Shown one piece after another: positions 47,560 to 60,500 of a DNA stretch of 64,000 nt. Made by a program: the position numbers and the translations under genes. How positions within the stretch are numbered: the first letter of the stretch is position 1; each line of letters starts with the position of its first letter. The notes below the pieces were generated by a model, which saw only the letters and a program-made list of their open reading frames with translations, made no database searches and was not told where the DNA came from. Source of the DNA: Elysia chlorotica (lineage: Eukaryota > Mollusca > Gastropoda > Plakobranchidae); contig RQTK01000214.1 in the NCBI GenBank assembly GCA_003991915.1, positions 494,178-558,177 of the forward strand, written 5' to 3'.

Positions 47560-50200
47560 ATATCCCCTAAGATCTCACAGCAAAGCGGGGACTCAGACTT
47601 CAATTCTGACTGCTGACCCCTACTTCAGTGCTTGTCAAGTCATAAGAACAGTCCAACTGGATGAGCTCTTTGCCCTCACCACAAAACAAAAAAATTTGGT
47701 CAGGGTAAGTTCTCTTATTATTTTTAAAACATTTCCTATGTTCTCGTGAAAGCCCCTATATCAAGACAGAATTTCAACGAGAAATGCCCAGGACTTAGTC
47801 TAGTCAATAACAGTCATCATATTGCGCTGATCCAACTAACCACTCTCGTTCATACGAACTCCAAGGCGGTTATATTAGGGACTGTTAAGCAATATATATA
47901 TACAAATAACCACTAAGCATCAACATTGCTAAACGCATTACACCCCTTGATAAATATTTGAATGTTTTCAGCAAGTTCAATTTGATATTTTACAGAAAAA
48001 CAAATTTACAACAGGAAAGGTGTTTGGTAAACTAAATTTCAGCAACTTCTTTTATGCAATAGACTAAATTTAAGATTTAAAATGTCATGTGTCAAACAAC
48101 CCTTCCAATGCCAAAAAACAAAATTCTAGATTTAATTACTCTTTTTTTTCTAAAACGTAGGCCCCTATTTAAAAAAGAAATTATTTTGTGTGTGTGTTTC
48201 AAAATGAAAAATCTGTTTGTAACCGGATGCGTCTAAAATGTCTTTTTCATACTATTCTGTGTGTTCTCTGAAAGTGCTTTTAGTGGAGTTAATTGTTTCC
48301 TTTGAATTTTGATAGAGTATCTACACACATTACTTAAGTTAAAACTTTACTGTTTAAGGTTTCTATATTGCACATATAGGTTTATGTCCAAATTTTGAAA
48401 TTCAAATAATAAATATGCACTACGTGTAGTGTTTTTGTCCAAATTGTGATGTAAGTACAATATATAAGACAGTGTTTTTGTTCGAAACAAATTACTTGTT
48501 TGGATGCCCAAAGAATGTTAAAGCTTTGGTACTCCTGACCAACTACTGTTCCGACTCTGTTTAAATGAAGGCCATATTTTGTATTGGGGGTAATGTAGTT
48601 GGATCAATATAAAAATTTCAAGGTCGAAAAATAAAAAAATTTGAATAAAATTGAAGAAGTCTCTTTCAATGTACCTATACTTATGCTTTTGACCTACCAC
48701 TATGGTACAGGAAATTTAATTAATGGAAGTACTTAATATTTTGTCTTAAAAACCAACTAAGTCCTCGAATTCAGTAAATACTCAATATCAATCAAGTTAT
48801 AATCCAGTATTGAATATTGCCGCCATGTAAACAAAGCCCGGAACACAGTGGGTAAGGAGTACCAAAGCTTTCTAAGAAGCTCTTTTCTAATTTGATGTGT
48901 TTAATGGTTAATGGACAACTCATTTACAGTGTAAAATTAACATTTGTAAAATAATCGAATTACCCAGCGCTTATGTCCATTTATTAAATAGAAACTCCAG
49001 AATAAAGTGTAACAAAATTTCATGTCTTTGTATCTAGATCTTGATCATCGTTACCGCATTTTAAATTAACCGTTTTAACACATAACCTAACTTTCGTTGT
49101 GGTTTATTATATAGATCTAATAGAGATCTAGAGGGTCTAGCATCCACTAGACTAGGTTATTCAGGAGGTAAATATTTGTTAGCCTATCTCTCCTACTGCG
49201 ATCACTAGTTTCCAGATATCTAGATTCTAGATCTTTCATCTTAAATCTAGAATCTAGATCTAAATCTAGTCTAGTCTTGATTTGATTAAATCTGGAGTCT
49301 AGATATCTAGATCTATAGATGCGTTGCTAGACAATCTAATTTTATTCTCAATAAAAAGGGGCCTGCAGTTTGGAGAAATGTGAGATCAAAGTCCACGCAA
49401 ATAGATCTATTACCATCCTACAATAGGCGAGTTTGCTGTTATTTTGTAACTGCTGTTATAGTTCCTACATTTACTACCAGGTTAGGTTAGCCCATTAAAC
49501 TTTCTGTCTTACGTGTTTGAGAATAGCCTTTTGGCAACCTTTCTCAAAGGTATAATGATAATGACGCTGAAGCTTAAGTCAAAACAAGATTTATAACGTC
49601 GAAGGGTCCTGATATCACCAATGTAAACACAGCTTTCTCAAACATGGTTCGCACTAATTACAAGAGTAGCTCCCCTTTCAACGAGGTAAAAACAAAATCA
49701 CAGCCAAGAAGTTTATAACGAGGATCAATGATGTTGAAATAAAAAAAAATGATAAAAAATATATATAAAAAACATGTTTCAAACGGAAGCCATTAAAGAT
49801 AAGAAATTCTTTTTGTGGAAAACGCATAACTAGTCAGCTCGCGAATTCTTAGACATGATTTGATTTTCAAGTAACAATGTTGTCCCGCTCTCAGGAAGCT
49901 CTACAAAAAGAATGCGTTAAAACTACCGAAAAAAAAACACAAAAAAACGCTGAAATTTAATCCTGGTTAAAACGCACCGTAAAAAAAACGGCGGCTTTCA
50001 TAGCTAGTTTCTGATTTGTGTGTGTGTATTTGAACATAATTATCTGCAATGGTTTTCACGTGATCTTGTAAACACAAGAACGATCTTGGCCAAGATGTCA
50101 GAACGGAGTAAACGACGCCTGTCTTGGCTACCAATGATTAAAGCTAGATTCTAGTGGTTCGTACAAGCATCACAATTTAAGGCGGAATCTACGACTGGTT
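47560..50200. other. Non-coding AT-rich interval
   Basis: No recognisable exon or element. 49110-49330 is enriched in overlapping tctaga/agatct/ctagat palindromes. Short T and A runs occur throughout. Confidence 0.6.
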
Positions 50201-50410
50201 ATACTTACCTTGGATACCTAGAAATGTTGATTTTGCTTTATTTAAATCAACACAACAATAAAAAGCTAGATCTAACAAAAAATGGACACTCACCTCTGAT
50301 GCCGTGTGACTTCCAGGCACCTCCCAAACACTACACTGTACACACGACACACACACATACACACTCTGCGCAGTTTGCGGCTGCTTGGGCTACACTGGAT
50401 CTAAGCCTAC
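50201..50410 (-). promoter_or_regulatory. Candidate 5' UTR exon region for the minus-strand SLC6 gene
   Basis: Two strong donor sequences on the minus strand (gtgagtgt, with exon end at about 50293, and gtaagtat, exon end at about 50210) follow a GC-richer stretch (gcgcagtttgcggctgc at 50367). Either could end a first non-coding exon, giving a first intron of about 15 kb. This is a guess from splice signals only. Confidence 0.22.
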
Positions 50411-50796
50411 AAGTCTTGTAATTGAAAAAAAATAAAATTTAGTTCATTTTACCTATACTAAGATCTGAATTTAATTTTATAATTTTGCTAGATTTCGATA
50501 GGCTCACATTTTTTTTTTATCTAGACCAATCTAAGCGTTCATAATTCAAATACAATTTAGCCTTTTTGTACGATCATTTGTAGTCTTTTAAATCTTTTCG
50601 AAATTGCAGCAAATCTAGCTGTACACCTTGTCTAAGAAAAACATTTTTTTTTAGTTTTTAGCAGTTTTTGTGAAGTCATTGGTTGAAAATAAAAGAAGGT
50701 TAGTCGAGAAGCTGGATATCTTTCTTCACTGGACTCTGTACACTTCTCACTTGATCAATATATCATCTCTTATATTTTTATTTTTCTTCTTTCAGC

Positions 50797-50872
50797 TTTT
50801 TTGGAAAGGCATTTGAGCAGGCTGCTGAATCAACAAACATGACTGTGAAATGTAACGGTTTTGACTCTTTTA
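50797..50872 (+). CDS. Alternative 5' exon candidate for ZNF341
   Basis: A strong polypyrimidine tract and acceptor (tttcttctttcag) precede an open 76-nt segment ending at a gtaagt donor, in the phase required by ZNF341 exon 2. It would read FFGKAFEQAAESTN then MTVKCNGFDSF. The AFEQAAE part loosely resembles the start of vertebrate ZNF341 as I recall it. No upstream exon was found. It could belong to another transcript or be a chance exon-like sequence. Confidence 0.3.
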
Positions 50873-51722
50873 GTAAGTCTATATAACACTCAAGACTACT
50901 ATGCTGTATGTTTGATAAGTAGAAAAGTTGAAGATTTTGGAATTCACAAAAACAGATTCTCCATTACATTTATTAAAAAAAAAAAAAAAAAAAAAGAAAA
51001 CTTTTGTAAACACAGGGATCTCCATCTAAGATTCCACCCCACAGGAAACATCAAGGGTTTTTTACGCATCTTTCTCCTAGACCAGTGATGCCAATTTTCC
51101 ATATTATACAGATTTTTGCATTTTTTTTTTTTTTTTAATTGTTCTGTCAGAGTTCAGTAAAAGTCTCTCTGAATCAAGGGGTTATACTTTTTATGCAAAA
51201 AGCTTTGTACAAAATTAAGGATCCAGTTAGCATCACAGCTACATGAATGCCTCTGTATTGTTTAATTTGTTTTCTCCCTTCATTTTCTTATCCTTTTTCT
51301 GATCATTACTTTTTTTTTTAATAAAAATTTTTATCCAACTAAATGTCATAGAACTATAAGATTTTTCTTATGTTCCCGAGAGAGAGAGAGAGAGAGAGTA
51401 GGGGGAGGGAAACCCCATCCCTGCTGACTTATTCTTTCTACCACTTAACCTCTTCCCATCACGCCGCACATGTGTTGTGCGGGTTGACACACTCTTGTTT
51501 TAGCGCACCTTCTATTCCAAATTAATAAATTAATATCGAAGCTTTTAAAGTTTCCATTCCCATATAGTATACACACAATGAATGGGCCTAAACTCTCGCG
51601 ATGTTAAAAGGTTAAGGCACCCCACCCCCTTTATTATACGCCTTCTCAGTAGCAAGTAACACTACTTGTGCTTGATCTGCAACTAGGTTAGTTTGTCAAA
51701 ACACACTTTAAAAAAATAATAA

Positions 51723-51895
51723 TTGTGAGGCAACCAGGGTGAATCAGGCACAAGTCGGAAATTAGAGTTATTCATAGTGTGTTTGAAAAAAGTATCAAAT
51801 GCATTTCAAGAAGTTTAAAAAATCACCTCTTAGAGGACTCTATCTTAAAACTTATTTAAGCGACTTGTGTCCAGTTTATCATGGTTGTGCCACAA
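51723..51895. mobile_element. Small inverted-repeat element (MITE-like)
   Basis: The start ttgtgaggcaaccagggtga with caggcacaagtcg and the end cgacttgtgtccag with ggttgtgccacaa are imperfect inverted repeats about 30 bp long. Related left-end sequence (ttgtgaggtaaccggggtta) is present near 8899. Confidence 0.55.
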
Positions 51896-51899
51896 TGAT

Positions 51900-53400
51900 A
51901 TTTCCTTCTAAATGGAACAAAGACTCAGTATAAAGCACACAAAAAAATAAGCTAAGGGAGTTAAATGAATAAAACGGGAAAATTTTATTGGTTTAAGAAG
52001 GTTATCCCCCTTATACACAAGGGAAATTACTCCGTATAAAGGGAGATAATAAAAAAACAAGCAGGGAGTGTTGGGGTACAGCTCTGAACCTCCGCCACTC
52101 TCAGGATGCCCAGCCCACCGACACCACATCGACGAGGTACCTAACGCCTGTACCTCTGAGGATGTTGCACTGTTCACAAAACTTCCCTGCCAGCTGTCAT
52201 TCACTAGCCCGGTGTGTTATGGGAGGAACCACATCAGACCCAAGGCATAAATGATGATCCGCTCATAGCATGTGGACCATGGCTGTTTTACGGGCCTTAA
52301 CACCGATTAGGATTGGAGACAGTTCCCGACAAAGTTACCCTCGCCTAAGCAACCTTGAACTAAGTTGAATTTTATAAGTACCCCGGTCACACCTGAACCT
52401 TTCTCAATTACATGCTGTGAATAACATTTTACTTTTGTTATTAATAATAATTTCCTACAGGTCATGACTACTGGAGTGTATGTTACAATGACACTTGTCA
52501 CTTAATTCTTATTTAATAAAATGTTCCTGAAAATATTATACAAAGCATCTTTTTTTTTTTTTCAAAATAAATTAGAAATGTTGCAGTGTTATATGCCTTT
52601 TTAAAGAAAGGTTTCTAACACTAGACAATATATTATTGAATTAATAAGTCCCCCTTTTGTTTATATTAACCAACGTAGCGACTGAGCACAACTTGTATTT
52701 TTCTTTGTGACCTGGGATGTCTCTCGTTTGTACAGTCTCAACAACTAGTCACCGGTAAAGCTGAGAGTTTTTGCCTTAGGCATCATAAAATATAGATTTG
52801 TAAACATGTAATACCTTTTAAATTTTTATATAAAGCAACATTCATATTATGATTAAACAGTTGTTCTTCTTTTTGTGCAGGATCTGTAACAGATCGGCGA
52901 CCATGGCCCTCAATTTTTGTTATGTTATCAGTTGCGATGATGAAACCAATGATTGGGGTTTCTGCTCTTGTTGTGTAACTTTTCAGACTGAGACTGTGAC
53001 TTGACCCGTACTGCTTTAAGCCCTTCGACCTTGGCTTCTGATAACAAACGCTGTTGGGTTTTGGAACTAGACTAGTAGCCTAGGCCTAACTGATAGTCGG
53101 CAGTCACTAACGCTTGGCAAATGAGAGTCACAGAGTCGATTTTTTGCGTGAACTCGACTTGTCATATTTATTATCATTTCAGTGACTTGGCCTTTTCTTT
53201 TGGAAGTCTCGGTTCTGTCTTGTTTGGTACAATCATTTTTTATAATTAGAGGTGTTGCGATAACAATTATACAAACAAAGCTCACTCGCCCCTCGCTCGT
53301 CCACAAAACTTGTATAGCCTAAATAGTCCTGACGTTGGAAATGAAGCATAAAAAAAAAAAACCGAACAAACAGGCGTGGTCCTCTGTGGGATTAGGAACT
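51900..53400. other. Unrecognised interval
   Basis: 52060-52320 is notably GC-richer than its surroundings (ggatgcccagcccaccgaca) and includes a 98-codon open frame on the minus strand (51908-52204) with no recognisable motif. Probably repeat-derived, but I could not assign it. Confidence 0.4.
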
Positions 53401-53409
53401 TCGACTTAT

Positions 53410-53768
<359 letters not shown>

Positions 53769-54109
53769 ATAGTATTTTTTTAATTTTAAATTATTTTCAT
53801 CACAATCGATGCTATTTAAGACATATTTTAGCAAACACACCAGGAGGGAAAACACAAAAGAAATACACAAGTTTAATAATACGCTAAACAAATGAAAAAA
53901 ATTAAATAACCTCTGAATTTTCATCGATTGCAGACTTGTTTTACAATCATGTACAAAGTATTTGTTCTTTATATACATGTATTTTCTTTCGTAGCGAAAG
54001 GTTTATTATGTAGTTCTGTTCTCTCTCAGTTATTTGAATGAAAATTTCGTGCGTATGCTAGGCTAATAAGATTATAATAGGGGAACATGACTTCACAAAA
54101 GAAACTCGG

Positions 54110-54444
54110 AAAAACTAAGGGCGGAGGTCGGAGGGCGGCGGGCAGGCCGCAACTGTGAATAATCGTGCTTCACTGCTTGGCCTATTTTTACGAAACCCTT
54201 CCGGAGGGGGTGAATCGCCATTTTGAATTTCCGTACGCGAGAGATGCGAATTCTTCCCGAAGCTGAACTGATCTACACACCGTAATTAATAAAATGATCT
54301 CTAGTTAAATTTTCAAAGTGACTAAAACTACATTATTAAATTCGAAATAATTCTCATATTATAACGGGATAGAATACATCCTGTCTATATCGTGCTATAT
54401 TCGTTCTTCTATCTACCCCAAGTTCTAGGGTTGTTAGCTGATTC
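54110..54444 (+). promoter_or_regulatory. CpG-rich putative ZNF341 promoter with YY1-like motif
   Basis: A local GC- and CpG-rich segment (ggcggaggtcggagggcggc near 54120, cgtacgcgag near 54233) immediately precedes the candidate first exon. At about 54217 the complement of AAAATGGCG, a YY1-type core often found at promoters of housekeeping genes, is present. Promoter function is inferred. Confidence 0.4.
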
Positions 54445-54529
54445 ATGGAACGGCTGTCAACACAATCCGCGACCCACGAAACGAACGGGGGCATCGCTCT
54501 CTGTTATCAACTCAATCAACCGGTGAATG
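54445..54529 (+). CDS. ZNF341: ZNF341 candidate first coding exon
   Basis: The ATG at 54445 is the first in frame after a TGA at 54439. The frame stays open for 85 nt to a gtaaga donor, and its phase matches exon 2 exactly (Val29 split). It sits in a CpG-rich stretch of an AT-rich region. It reads [16 protein letters not shown] then [12 protein letters not shown]. The residues are not conserved with the human N-terminus, so the start is uncertain; an alternative upstream exon is at 50797-50872. Confidence 0.5.
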
Positions 54530-57500
54530 GTAAGATCGATTCGAAAGTGTGATCTTTCAAAATGGTATGCTAGAAGTACCAATAAGTCTAGTATACATTT
54601 CGTTTCGTTAATAAGAGCAGTCTCTTCTCAAGGACTTCCAATAGCCAGGCTCTCTATAGATTACAAATCTCCAAGCGCTCTGGTCACTGTCAGCTTTACA
54701 GTTTACTCACATTAATTAGACGCCTGTGTTGATAAAAGCAAAATTTATCTTTCTCTGACCATAGTTGGGTTTCCCTAATTTTTTTGCGACTACTAGAGCT
54801 AGATCTAGATCTAGTAAATATCCAAGTATTTTAAGGCTACCCACCCCACTAACCCTAAAATAAAAACTTTTGGGAATTGGAAAATTATGTGTTCCTCCCC
54901 AGCAACCCCCTCTCTTTCCCCCCCTCACCCAAAGAAAGGCCTATGTAAATAAATAAAAATGTAATGAATTAATAATTAATGCATTTTGTTTTCAATCTTT
55001 ATTTCAAATGTGTGATAACATTCACACAAGTGACAATATGCTTTTAAAATAAGAACATGCCTCATCAGTATAAAGTGCAGCATTGATGTTTTAACAAATT
55101 ATCTTCTCTTGACAGTTCAAAATGTTGACAACCAAACGGCTGTGGCTGTCCAGTCATTGCTAGAATCTCAAGTTGTGGCGGAGACTCAAGGTAATCCACA
55201 TACTGCAGACTTTTCAAAATAGATACAGATTATGATTCGTCAAACCTTTTTTCTTTATCGGGTGGCTAAAATACAGGGGTCTTAACCTAGGAAACTGCTC
55301 CCTGCAAGACTTAATACTTGTACATAGAATGATGAAAGGTGCAAGTTCTGATGCAAAATGAATCTGCAATTTTACAGACTTAAAAAGTGATCAGTCGTTC
55401 AAAATAGTATTGGGTCAATTTTATGTCTTCTTATATTTTTATTTATTTATTATTTTCAGTTTTATGAAAATTGGAGCACCAGCAGTTTTGCCATCTTATA
55501 GTTGACTCATTAAAAATTTGAACTTTGAGTTATAGACGCTCACATCAGTCATTAGAATGCAACCAATTGAAGGGGGGAAAAGTTATCTTTGGTCAGGAAA
55601 AGCGAATCCTAAGTCACCTTATGATTTGTTAAAATTTTATTCGTACCATTTCAAGTCTTTGAAGCTGTATTAAAATTTTTTTTTGTTGGTTTATATGTCT
55701 GTACATTTATTGAGAAAATGAGGACAACCGATTATTGTCATACTTTCTTCAACTGTTCGAATTTACAAAAATTTTCAGAGGAAGAAGAAGAAGACGTTTT
55801 CCAGTGTGGAAAATGCAAGAAGCAGTTTACCTCCCTCGCAGCTTTCATCTCACACAAGCAGACACAATGTGGTGGCTTGCAGCAGCAGCACCACCAACAG
55901 CAACAAACTCTTACACTGCAGCAGGCGTCGCAGTCACAGCTGACTCTGAACACAGGGGCCAGTGCATTTGGTCCTACCGTCAACATCAACCAACCATTTT
56001 CTCAGGCTCACACGCAGCTCAATGGGACCATATCCACTGTAAGTCATCGCTAACAATTGAATTTTCAAAGGTGTTTTTTAACATTCTCCAGTTTGTATAA
56101 TTTTAAGTGAAACATTCAAAATGATCTAGTTTTTGATCCATTGCATAAGTGAATGGCGCAAATTACATTTTATATCACTTACGGCATTTCACATCACTGT
56201 GACTGGGACCTGCAGAAAGGACTTCCACTCTATAACTACAACACTAATCCTAATTTTTAAAAGCTTTAGATGAGAAACGTCCTTTTGTATCGAGCCAATT
56301 CTGTATTTTCATGCAAAGTTTATAGTGATTTAACTGAATTTTTCTTAAAATTATTTCTTTTGATTTGTGCTGTTGTTGTGATGATTGAAATTTCATCATA
56401 ATCATTTTTATGGCATTTGCTGCTATTTTTATGTCAACCTTTTTTTATTGAGATAGCTTGAAAAAATTTTTTTTAATTATCAAAAGTCCAGCCCTGTTTG
56501 TGCTCATGTTATAATTATTTTCATATCCTCAGTTACAATTTAAAAAACCCTGAGATTAACCAGATAAAAGGTTTACTTTCATGTGTAATAATGTCAGAAA
56601 TAGTTCACTTCTTTTAAACTTTCACTCCATACAATTTCGTAAAGATTACAAATATTTCCTGTATCATAAAAAGTATCATGTGTATTTGCAAGGATTTAGT
56701 TTAGATTTTCTGAAAGATTGTGTGTTTTTGTGGGCAAAAGTTATATTGCTCTTCTATTCTTTTTCACCTTATGTCATTGTGTTGAAATATAAAATTGTGC
56801 AAATATAAAGATGCACAATTAATGCGCCTGCTCAACGCCATTTCTTATCTCTCAGATGAATGCCACTGGACCTATACTACAGGCTCATCCCTGCTTGACA
56901 AGAACATTGAATCAACCTGCAAGCGCAGTATGTGACACAAAATATTTCTTAGAATCTATTTAATTAAAAAATCCTTTTACAAAACTTTGTTTAGATTTTT
57001 CGTTTTAATCATGAAATTGGTTAGTGTATAAAGTAAAACAAGTTTAATAGATTCTAAATTTGTAATAGTTGCAGAGAGGTATTATCTCATTGAGTCAAGA
57101 TCGGAGCATTTAATTTTTTTTTTAATGTTGTTGTTCAACTCAAATAAATTTAATTGAAGATTCCAATTATTGGCAAAGAACAAAACACTGGGCAACTCCC
57201 AAACGTATTTTTATACACTACACCTTAATTGTTTGTTAAATCAAAGGAAGACTTACTTCCAGTAACAATTTTCAAAGGTTCTAATAACTGCTTTGAACTC
57301 ATTTCAAACAATCTTCATGTTCAGCTTTATTTTCTTTAATTCATTAGGGCACGCTGACACTTGGAGGTATTCCATCCTCACCGATGTCTCAGATTTCTCA
57401 CAACATGGTGTTTACGGATGATTTGATGGCCTTGGCAAATATTGATACAAGTGCATTAGGTGGACAAGCCATTCAGATGGTAAATTTTTGTTTCACATTG

Positions 57501-60500
57501 ATCTAATTGTCAGAACACAGGGACCAATGCATTTGGTCCTACCGTCAACATCAACCAACCATTTTCTCAGGCTCACACGCAGCTCAATGGGACCATATCC
57601 ACTGTAAGTCATCGCTAACAATTGAATTTTCAAAGGTGTTTTTTAACATTCTCCAGTTTGTATAATTTTAAGTGAAACATTCAAAATGATCTAGTTTTTG
57701 ATCCATTGCAAGGCAAGTTTCACAAAATGGCGCTTCTCCCTGTCATAGAACTTAAAAAACGATTTTTCAAACACAAAATTCCTTGGCTTGTGGATCTGAC
57801 ATCGACACAAAAAGACCATAGTTGTTTTGAAATCATTCCTCTTATTCAAAATCTATACCGTTTTAGAAGCCAAAATGCTGATAAAATATTCATCTGGCCT
57901 AGATTCATATTGCCGGTTTGGATTTTGCTCTGATGGGGCAAGTTAAAAGTTAAAATTGTTTTTAGCCTGTGCACCTGAAAAGAAGGCGATATACTTAGCC
58001 CTAGATCTACCAATGGTAGACTCGGTAAACCACATATTTATGCCGATTTAACCCCGATTTTCATCATTATCAGCGCTTAATCTATTTATGATTTATAAGT
58101 GAATGGCGCAAATTACATTTTATATCACTTACGGCATTTCCCATCACTGTGACTGGGACCTGCAGAAAGGACTTCCACTCTACATAACTACAACACTATT
58201 CCTAATTTTTAAAAGCTTTAGATGAGAAACGTCCTTTTGTATCAAGCCAATTCTTTTTTTTTTAATTATCAAAAGTCCAGCCCTGTTTGTGCTCATGTTA
58301 TAATTACTTTCATAACCTCAGTTACAATAAAAAAACAACTGAGATTAACCAGATAAAAGGTTTACTTTCATGTGTAATAGTCAGTGTCAGAAATAGTACA
58401 CTTCTTTTAAACTTTCACTCCATACAATTTCGTAAAGATTACAAATATTTCCTGTATCATAAAAAGTATCGAATGTATTTGCGAGGATTGAATTTAGATT
58501 TTTAGAAAGATTGTGTGTATTTGTGGGCAAAAGTTATATTGCTCTTCTATTCTTTTTCACCTAATGTCATTGTGTTGAAATATATAATTTTGCAAATATA
58601 AAGATGCACAATTAATGCGCTTGCTCGCCATTTCTTATCTTTCAGATGAACGCCACTGGACCTATACTACAAGCTCATCCCTGCTTGACAAGAACATTGA
58701 ATCAACCTGCAAGCGCAGTATGTGACACAAAATATTTCTTAGAATCTATTTAATTAAAAAATCTTTTTACAAAACTTTGTTTAGATTTTTCGTTTTAATC
58801 ATGAAATTTGTTAGTGGATTAAGTAAAACAAGTTTAATAGATTCTAAATTTGTAATAGTTGCAGAGAGGTATTATCTCATTGAGTCAAGATCGGAGCATT
58901 TAATTTTTTTTTTTAATGTTGTTGTTCAACTCAAATAAATTTAATTGAAGATTCCAATTATTGGCAAAGAGAACAAAACACTGGGCAACTCCCAAACATA
59001 TTTTTATACACTACACCTTAATTGTTTGTTCAATCAAAGGAAGACTTTTACTTCCAGTAACAATTTTCAAAGGTTCTAATAACTGCTTTGAGCTCATTTC
59101 AAACAATCTTCATGTTCAGCTTTATTAATATTTTCTTTAATTCATCAGGGCACGCTGACACTTGGGGGTATTCCATCCTCACCGATGTCTCAGATTTCTC
59201 ACAACATGGTGTTTACGGATGATTTGATGGCCTTGGCAAATATTGATACAAGTGCATTAGGTGGACAAGCCATTCAGATGGTAAATTTTTGTTTCACATT
59301 GATCTAATTGTCCTGTTGAAGCTAATTCTTTTTCTGAAGAAATCAAATCAGGATTAACCTCTAACCATCTATAAATCCTATTCCTCAGCTCTTATGATTG
59401 TTATAGAGAAAATTGAACCAGAAGTCTTGCTTCATCTCACTTTCGACTTTAGAATGGCTTAAGCTAGTACGTTTCTCAATGACTCAATCCCATCCTACCC
59501 AGCTTCCTTTTGTTAGTCATTGAACATTATTGATTGCATATTTTATGACCAAAATTTCTTGGTTGGCTTTTTTTTTTTTAAAGAGAAAATGCAGGGTTGA
59601 TCTATAGCTTGATTGAGATTTGTGATTTGAGTTTGACATGCTAATTTGGTCCATACTGATTGTCAAAGTGTACTGCAGGTAATTTTCAACAGGTTTCTGT
59701 AAAGAAACAATATCAAAATGTAAAAATATCTGTATAACCGCTGAGCGATTCCTCTGAAGTACTCTAAATAACCACCGTTAAATAGTTAAAATATCTTTGG
59801 ATAATATACCTCTGGACCTAAGAGTTTAGTGTACCAAAAGCCTTCAAGGAGAAAATCAACATATTCCCCTTCTGAAAAAAGACGAAAAAGAAATATTATC
59901 ACTTTTGGACACAATGAAAGCAGCCTTTATAGTTTTAATTACATAGTTCTGAAGTTGGACATTGAAATAACTCAACCACAACTACTACATATATAGTATT
60001 AATAAAAATATATTTAATGTCAATACTTACAGGTGACAGGATCTCTATCTGGTCAGACAGGTGCTGCCACAAATGGCATGACCATTTTCAGCCCGGTGAC
60101 GAGTCTGGCAGGCGCTCACGGAGGCACCTTCTCAACGGGCACTGCGCCTCACGCACAATCCCAGCTTCTCATGCAGCCCGTACAGCACATCACCTTGACC
60201 ACCATTACGCCTGGTGAGTGGACATTTATATCATGATGTTGCTTTAAATTAGGGGTCTTCTGACTTTGTGTAAATCCTTGTGAGTAACAGAATCTTCTTA
60301 CATCCCTGACAATTGTTACCGCTGATAAATTGACAATGATCATAAATTGTTGAGCATCATTTTTATCAAATTGTCACCTTTGATGATTTAACAAAATAAT
60401 ATTTTAAATTGTTGAGAATCATTTTTATCAAATTGTTATCTCTGATAAATTGGCAAAGTGATATGATCTTTATTGTTGAGCATCATTTTCATTTCAGAAG

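Larger units (their letters stand above)
55949..59310. repeat. Tandem duplication within ZNF341 (exon 3 end to intron after exon 5)
   Basis: About 55949-57510 is repeated as about 57514-59310, covering the 3' third of exon 3, exons 4 and 5 and the introns. Relative to the first copy, the second carries an insertion of about 390 bp (57711-58096) and lacks about 150 bp (compare 56300-56460). Confidence 0.9.

Noticed and set aside
51908..52204. 98-codon minus-strand frame as a gene
   Set aside because: No recognisable domain; the region looks repeat-derived.
60033..60236. Separate small genes in alternative frames of ZNF341 exons
   Set aside because: These frames are shadows. Only one frame joins the neighbouring exons with correct phase.
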